This document shows, one piece after another, positions 57,176-64,000 of a DNA stretch of 64,000 bases. The position numbers and the translations under genes are program-made. The notes under the pieces were generated by a model, which saw only the letters and a program-made list of their open reading frames with translations, was not told the origin of the DNA and did no database searches. Origin of the DNA: Sipunculus nudus (lineage: Eukaryota > Annelida > Sipuncula > Golfingiida > Sipunculidae); assembly GCA_026874595.1 (NCBI GenBank), contig CM049307.1, positions 74,934,643 through 74,998,642 of the forward strand, in the 5' to 3' direction. The first letter of the stretch is position 1. The number at the start of each line of letters is the position of its first letter.

Positions 57176-58739
57176 GTATTTGTTTCATATTTATTTTTAT
57201 TTAAGTTATAATTCTTTATTTTCATAATCAGAAAACAATATTTCATGTTACAGGCCTGCATTACTTTTAACTTTTCAGTTAACTTTTTTCTATTTTATTA
57301 TGGAAGATATATCATAAGGAACAAGAATTATTCTGTTTTTTATTATGTAAAAAAATAGAAAATTGGATATTTCAATTGAAAGTGATAGCTCAAACTTCAA
57401 ATACTTGTATATATTATATCTACACAAAATCACATATAACTTTTGAGCATAAACATTTTGGCTATTTTTAGTAAAATAAAAGAGGTTTAGAAGTATAAAT
57501 CATTCCATACAGTTAGATCAAAATAAATTAAATACATCAAGATTATTCCCCAGTTAATATTATTACCAAGACAGCATTTCAATCATGTTTTTAAATTATA
57601 ATTCCATTAATCTTCTACAATTATTTTCCTTCAAAACTTTAGCATCAACTCTCCAATAAGACATAATAATAATTCATAGATCATAAATGAATATGTTGAA
57701 CTAATATCACTAGAACTTATTTAAGAATAAACATTTCAGTCTACAGTAAAGATTAGTAACAGAGATAAATTCTTTAAGCCTCTGAAAAAAATTGTCGCTA
57801 TTAAGAGAAGTATTAGTAATTAAATGATCTGACACTTTTCAAAAGAATATCTGACATTTTTGCAGCTAAGTATATTAGACTTGTAAAATTACCTTTTGTA
57901 AGTAAGTGGTGACAGCTGTATTCAAATATTGATTTTAAGATTATAATGACATGGCATCCTTCATGGATACAGTATTTGACATATTAAGCGCCCCATCATA
58001 ATAAGTTCATCCCCACACATGGACTTTTGAAGGATGTTACTGAGTAAACCGATTGGATGAGATGTTCTCAATTTAAAAGTTTAAGCAACACTTCAGTCAT
58101 TGTTATTTCCCACCTTGCTTGATAAAAGAGTTTGATGGCGTGAAGTTAGGCCCGAGTTTACCCAAGCCATAAATATTGGCTAGTAAAAGTATATTTTCCC
58201 TAGATTAGCACCTAATATTCCCAAACAGTCCTCTAAAACAAAGTCATATCTTAGCCTAGACAGAAATGTTAACAGTACTGAACATTCTGTTGTTAAGATC
58301 TGCAGCATCTGTATGGTATTTCAGTGTTCCTGCAAGGACATGTGAGCATCGTGGAAAGTTTTAGGAAAATTGTGCTGTTGTTCAGGTAATTTTTTTGGGT
58401 TAAAATCAATTCTGAGGGCACCCAGGTACTTATTACATCAAACATGGGTATATATATTCATGATGAATACTACTGAAATCACCACTTTCATAATTGTATC
58501 TATGAGGATCTTACTTGTCAACTACCTCTTATATTGAAGGGGAATGAACAACATGAATATCAAATTTACTTTTACTACAAAGGAAACTCAAGGTATAAGG
58601 TGTCATTCACGAAAAATGATGAATTTTAAATTCTAAATATCCTAATATAACTTGGATCTTGCAATCACTATGAATCCCTAATCTACCAAGAAGCCAGTTT
58701 TGTCAACATTCTTCTTAAAGGGGCCCAATCACCTATCTG
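57176..58739. other. No gene recognised
   Basis: AT-rich, apparently unique, non-coding. Confidence 0.4.
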
Positions 58740-59172
58740 ACCATTATAAACTAAAGGCAATCCTTTGGCGCTTTTATAAAAATATGCCAGAAAACATGGA
58801 TATCACCACACACAGGCTGCTTGTTTTGTTTCAGCAACATGTTTACAATATGTGAGGGTCCACCAAAATAATCAAAACAAATCCAACAAGGGCTTCTGGC
58901 AGCAAGTCAGATAAGCCAGAAATTTTGCAAATGGCTTTTTGCAACAAATAACCTTTCCACCTCCAATTAATGCATCCTGCCTCCTTAGGTAACATGTTTT
59001 CCTGTATGTCAACATTGCTGTGTTTACAAACATATGGATAAAGAAGTTCATACATCCTTCAAAAAGGCCTAATAAGAATTTTTCACAACCAAATTACCCT
59101 TAGATCATTAACATAGACATACAGGTAGCAAGAAATCACACACGTTCTTTTACAAAAGGTAGGTGAACGGGC
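58740..59172 (+). repeat. Dispersed repeat, copy 2 of 2
   Basis: The same element as at 27900-28325, same orientation, longer and clearly diverged. The minus-strand frame 59055-58843 lies inside it. Confidence 0.7.
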
Positions 59173-59959
59173 ACCTTTTATCTTGTTGAGTTAAAGTTAT
59201 CAAATTTTTATGTTAACCTAGTGAGAGTCCAGACAGTGGCAGCTTCTAATCTGACATGGACATATGACTATTGCTGAAAGGGATTTTTTTTTATTTCAAA
59301 TGGCAACTACTGTTTTATCTAATATAATACACAGATCCTATTGAAAACCCCTATTTAAACTGATCAGTTCTGACAAAACTATTCTTAGTATAGTTTTGAG
59401 GATTTGTTTATTACCTGATGAATATTAAATAATTACTGTATTTGGTTAGTTGTAATTATATTTTAACTATAATCAGAAACCATGATTTTAACTATGTGGT
59501 TAAAATATTCACACATAAAATAAAACGTAAAACTTTATTAATGTTATCTAGTGATATTTAGTTTTTGTAATCTTATCAGATATTTAGTTACTGTTATTTA
59601 GTTATAGTTCTTCAATTCCTTACACTTCCTTCAATTCTTACACTTTGTCTTTGACCTCTCTGAGGAAAAAAAGACATGAAACATACAGTATTTCATCTAT
59701 ATTCATGTGAACAGTATCAAGAATGTATGATTGAAAAAAAAAATCTTGTTTCCAGTGTTGGAAGAAATAACAGTTATTTCTAAAGAGAGGAATCATGGCC
59801 TGGAGCTGCCACTATTACAGGAGAAAAGAGGTCAATATACAAATAGAATTTTAAGTAGAATTAGAACCTTAATTTTAAGTTTTTAAGCATGGGCATACAG
59901 ATAATCCAGAAATCATAGCCAGGTCATTATAAGACATCAGTATCTGAAAGTTTATCAAA

Positions 59960-60055
59960 ACTTCTTTTCCTTTGAGATCCTGATGGGATTCAGACCAGGG
60001 ACTTTTTGCTTTGGAGCACTATGCCTAAACCACTAAGGCTACATCCTAAACATAA
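59960..60055 (-). mobile_element. tRNA-derived SINE head
   Basis: On the minus strand, TAGCCTTAGTGGTTTAGGC (A-box region) and GGTCTGAATCCC (B-box) are spaced as in a tRNA. The anticodon region is AT/A-rich and no acceptor stem closes, so it is a SINE relic and not a tRNA gene. Confidence 0.65.
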
Positions 60056-60289
60056 TTTTGTTTAGTGCATCTTGAAAAAAGTCACTGAAAAACACTTCTT
60101 TCTATTAATTAATAAGTTCAATTTTGATGTTGAGTTGATATTGACACTTCAGAAAAATGATTGTTACTATAACATTCTCGCAGTTTCTATGACAGTAAAT
60201 TGGCTGTGCCCAATTATCATACAACTTAAGACTGCAGACACATGTTTGTAGTAAACATGAAAACAATGCCTAGGGTGTAAATGTTTGAT

Positions 60290-60740
60290 GCACATCCTAA
60301 CCACAACTGCAGGTAAAATCCACACCTGCATCTGAGACTGATTTACCCGGCTCCATTACTCAGCTCATCTACCCGGCTCTGTTACACCCAATTACCAGGA
60401 CTTGAAGAACACATCACTGTACAAGTGGAGATACCCGTGCCCTGTCATGTGTAGCCGGTTCCGACAACAGCATGGCCTGTCTGCTGAAAAACATCCTGCA
60501 ATACTACCTCCCTCCACACCCCAGCCACTCCAGCATGTGTTTGACGAGTCCTAACGCTGGCCACATTGGGCTGGTATTTTCTTCCTTGTTTTATACACCT
60601 GTTCCCTTGACATAGCTGCTTCCTCTATTTATCTAAAATCTGAATGGGGGCAGGTTTTTACTACCCTTCCCGCCTGTTTTGCGATCCTTTGATGCAGCAT
60701 GCGACTATTTCTGTTATGATACTGGAAGTGCTCATATTTA
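60290..60740. promoter_or_regulatory. Higher-GC unique island
   Basis: More balanced composition than its flanks. The phrase TTACCCGGCTC recurs once as CTACCCGGCTC. Other words include CATGTGTAGCCGGTTCC and CACTCCAGCATGTG. No convincing frame on either strand. A candidate conserved non-coding element. Confidence 0.28.
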
Positions 60741-61735
60741 TGCTACTTGCGCTGCCATTTAGTGTTTAATTTGTTGCGTTCACAACAATGACACACATCA
60801 AAGTACACCTACTCAACAACCTGGGAAAGAACATTTTCACCATTGATTCAATAACACTGTACTAAGTAACTGTTGACATTTTACTGAAAATTGGCTTTCA
60901 TCTTTGTTTTATGTAACAGTTAAACTTTTTATCCATGTTTGTTAGGCGGAGGTGATGCTTTCATTAAGGTTTGACTGACGGCAGGAGGATATGCTTTCAT
61001 CAGTGTTCGGGGAGGCTTAATTACAGATGTATATAGATTGTCATTTTACTTAAAAACATCCATTTCTTTAAATGTTGCCATGACTGTCATTTCATGTTTT
61101 ACCAAATTAAATGTTTACATCATAATTTTATAACTTTAAATATAGACATGATAGGTGATGCTCAAGTTAGCTAGCTCAATCATATATTCACATCTGCCTA
61201 TCAATTTGAAGAGGTTTTATATCACCAATATGATTTCTTGCTTGTCTGTCTGTTTGTGCATTTAGCATCTATTGATATATTAACTTCAAATCAATTTTGT
61301 GGTGTTGCCATTCCAAAGAGAGGTCGAAATGATATTAGGCTTTTGGTGGTACTTATGTTGGATATAGAATCATAACCTCATTGGTTCTCAAAGTTTTCCA
61401 CTTGCCATCTGTTTTGTTCAGACCGTCCCTGCAATTGTATAAGTACAGATGAATACTGATGTTACAAGGCCTGGTGCAAATCTGTTGCCAATTAGTCTTA
61501 CTTTTGAAAATTCTCTTGCCAAAATAAACATAAATGTCTAAAATCCTTCTTAATTCTAGATTGACATGCTTTTGAAGATTCTCTTACCAAAATAAACTTA
61601 AATGTCTAAAATCATCTTGAGTCTAGACTGACACATACAAAGTCCATTTTTTGAATAAATGAATGTATATCAACCCACAAACCAGACATGCACTTATCAG
61701 GACAAAATCTTAACATCCACAGAGTGTCAGACATG
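60741..61735. other. No gene recognised
   Basis: Non-coding. A duplication of about 60 bp (TTCTCTTGCCAAAATAAAC / TTCTCTTACCAAAATAAAC, with following TAAATGTCTAAAATC) lies at about 61510-61640. Confidence 0.45.
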
Positions 61736-61739
61736 GTGG

Positions 61740-62115
61740 AGTTTTACTCTATTTGATTACCAAATAACAGACTGTCAGCCTCAGCATCAGGCACTGAGCC
61801 CAGCACCAGTCCAACAGCCAATCAAGAGGCATTATTGACAAGTAGGGTCTTCACCTGCTTCGAATCGCTACCAGCAATCTTCAATAAGATACCTCTTAGC
61901 TCTAACTGCTGCTGAGATCTTTGTCCCTGTAATGCTGATCAGCTGAATACATCTTGGATTTACCTGCACCACCAACTGGTTGGTTCATTAACTACATCAC
62001 TGAGGATTAGGTACTGGATATGAGGTAAATTCCTCATTATCTTGTGAGAATCCTCCAACACAGACGAGTAAAGGCTAAAGAAACAGAGGAGAAAATCTCC
62101 TTTCGGTCGGCGCAT
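61740..62115. promoter_or_regulatory. Higher-GC unique island
   Basis: Non-repetitive, with CAGCATCAGGCACTGAGCC, GCTGATCAGCTG (a palindromic E-box word), CTTCAATAAGATACC and CATTAACTACATCAC. Bounded by AT-rich DNA; no coding frame. Confidence 0.28.
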
Positions 62116-62870
62116 ATTCTTTTAAATGATCTGACAGTGTGAAAACATCAGTAAGTAATTATAATTATTTTAATTATTATCATGAATTATGAATTTTTAT
62201 TATTGTTAATACCTGTATTATTATTTTTAAATTTCAGCAGGTTATAACTTTAAGGTTTACCCATTATCATTCACATACATAAATTAAGCAGTGATATCTT
62301 TCTAAATAATTTATAACTTTTCAGTCTCCCTCAAAAAATACCAGTAAAATACCAACAGGTGCACTAGGCATCTGACTTCAGGAATTCATTTCTTCAATAA
62401 AGCAGGTTATAGGCATGTGTCTTAAATAATAGTGACATTTATGTAAAACTAATTAATAAGTCTCTTTTGGAACATCATTCACATGACAGACTAAAATAAG
62501 CTGCCATGATGACCAAAACCTATGTTTGGTTGTTCTGCAACAGAGTTAGATTTCTTCTTTTAATAAAGTATTAAGCTTATTGGAGTTGATGAGTTTATTT
62601 CTATATCCATGTTTGGGAAAACATATTTATGGATGGACTTTCCTATATAGGTCTTCATCAAGTGCAAAACTATTGATTACAGTTTTTTGGGTGCAATGTC
62701 CAATGATTCCCAAAATAATCAATGAGTTTAATTGACACCATGTGTGGCACCATTTCTCAAAGCTTTTATGTTTTAGTTGGTCAAAAATGGTTATGACAGC
62801 ATGGTTATTAAACTGAAAGAGAAACATCTGGACTGTAAGAGAGAGACACCAGGTCAATGGGGAAAAAATA
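62116..62870. other. No gene recognised
   Basis: AT-rich, non-coding. The minus-strand frame 62893-62627 lacks features. Confidence 0.4.
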
Positions 62871-62874
62871 ACAG

Positions 62875-63640
62875 GACTGGGAGAGCAAGACAACAGGACA
62901 ACAAATGAAAGTTACCAGACTGGAAGAGAAAGACAACAGGACAACAAGAGAAAGTTACCAAGACTGGAAGAGAAAGACAACAGGACAACAAGAGAAAGAA
63001 ACCAAGACAAAAGAAAGACAACAGGACAACAAGAGAAAGTTACCAGGACTGGAAGAGAAAGACAACAGGACAAAAAGAGAAAGTAACCAAGACTGGAAAT
63101 GAGAGACAACAGGACAACAAGAGAAAGAAACCAGGACAACAAAAGAAAGACAACAGGACTACGAGAGAAGACAACAGGACTGGAATAAGGCATGAGGAAT
63201 ACATGAGAATGAAACCAAGACAAAAGAAAAACATAAGGACTACAAGAAAAATACAACAGGACTGGAATAAGGCATGAGGAATACATGAGAATGAAACCAA
63301 GACAAGAAACAAAAGACAACAGGAATACAAGAGAAAGACAACAGGACTGGAAGAGAAAGGCATAAGGACTACAAGAGAAAGGCACCAAAACAGCCAGAGA
63401 AAGACCAGGAATACAATAGAAATGCACCAGGACTGCAAGAGGAACAAACTAAGAGTGCAAGAAAAAAAAACAAGAGTGCAAGAGAAAGAAACCAAGACAG
63501 CAAGAAAAAGATGACAACTGCTTGAGAAAAGCACAAGAGCTGGAAGAGAAAGGCAAGGTCTACAAGAGAACAAAATGGACTGCAAGAAAGGCATCTTCAC
63601 TGCAACAGAAAGGCACCTGGACTCAAAGAGAATGTGCCAT
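62875..63640. repeat. T-poor minisatellite (GGACAACAAGAGAAAG-type units)
   Basis: Variable 15-30 bp units made from AAGAGAAAG, ACAACAGGAC, ACCAAGACTGG and similar words. There is also a longer internal duplication (GACTGGAATAAGGCATGAGG plus AATACATGAGAATG at about 63178 and 63258). The plus strand is strongly T-poor. The long open frames on both strands (minus 63427-62912 and 63600-63040, Leu/Ser/Phe-rich) come from the lack of stop codons in the repeat and are not genes. Confidence 0.9.
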
Positions 63641-64000
63641 TAATATATTTTATCACATGCACTTCAGTTTCCTTCACAAAATCTTCAACAGATAAAACTC
63701 TCATGATTATTGGTACCAGTTATCTCATACAACAGCAAAGACACATCTGAGATATAAGAAAACTTTATTGAATTTGAAAAATAAATGAAAGTGAATGTCT
63801 ACAGTAGTCCAGGGGGCAGCACCAGTAAGTTTAATTTCCTATCAGATATTAACTTTCAATGTTCATGGCAACTCACTATGTTAAATTTAGCGTGATTGTA
63901 AAGCAACACTTGCAGCACATATATCATGAAGTTTGTAATATTCCAGGGGCCTATAGATCAACTCAGGGCTAAAAGCAAGCATATTACATCTCTCTGATCC
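63641..64000. other. No gene recognised
   Basis: Unique AT-rich DNA to the window end; no LIG1 N-terminal exon seen. Confidence 0.4.

Noticed and set aside
59630-59700. Minus-strand micro-exon after a strong acceptor (TCTTTTTTTCCTCAG)
   Set aside because: The possible exon is only about 18 nt with ambiguous donors and no match to LIG1; kept out of the gene model.
62912-63600. Two long Leu/Ser/Phe-rich minus-strand frames (171 and 186 codons) suggesting a membrane protein
   Set aside because: They are the T-poor minisatellite read on the complementary strand; the hydrophobic pattern comes from CTT/TCC repeats.

Overview
The window is animal nuclear DNA. It is AT-rich, has one gene split by canonical GT-AG introns, and is dominated by interspersed and tandem repeats. 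A bivalve or other mollusc is my best guess. This is inferred from the repeat style (palindrome-tipped elements ending in short GACG/ACGG-type runs, TGACCT arrays, tRNA-derived SINEs) and a possible amidated-peptide exon, not from a species-specific marker.

The one securely identified gene is DNA ligase 1 (LIG1) on the minus strand. Sixteen coding exons lie between 52359 (5'-most) and 26069 (stop codon), and all junctions keep frame. Together they encode 668 residues covering the end of the N-terminal linker, the DNA-binding domain, the adenylation domain with its catalytic lysine, and the OB-fold domain to the C-terminus. The N-terminal exons, including the expected PCNA-binding motif, were not found. 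Bases 52360-64000 are therefore read as upstream intron or flank.

At the left end, a plus-strand terminal exon (3448-3656) encodes a short basic polypeptide with a Gly-Lys-Arg processing and amidation signal, followed by a poly(A) signal. It may be the last exon of a neuropeptide-type precursor. A decayed Tx1/L1-like LINE (about 5007-6960, minus) follows.

From 8 to 33 kb the DNA is mostly repeats. One family has a GACCCATGGGTC palindrome at the 5' tip and a hairpin (AGCTCAG...CTGAGCT) at the 3' end. It is seen complete at 20683-22604, 28907-32097 and 32163-32724, as a nested inverted insertion at 8421-9952 inside another copy (about 7985-11030), and as fragments near 47.1, 48.1 and 53.3 kb. 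A 278-bp dimeric satellite with an exactly constant period fills 15640-17345. The LIG1 introns hold further tandem arrays of about 31, 33, 39 and 51 bp and a TGACCT-rich repeat array. The upstream 11.6 kb holds several higher-GC unique islands (possible regulatory elements), one frameshifted coding-like segment and a T-poor minisatellite. No prokaryotic-type system, CRISPR array or functional RNA gene was recognised.
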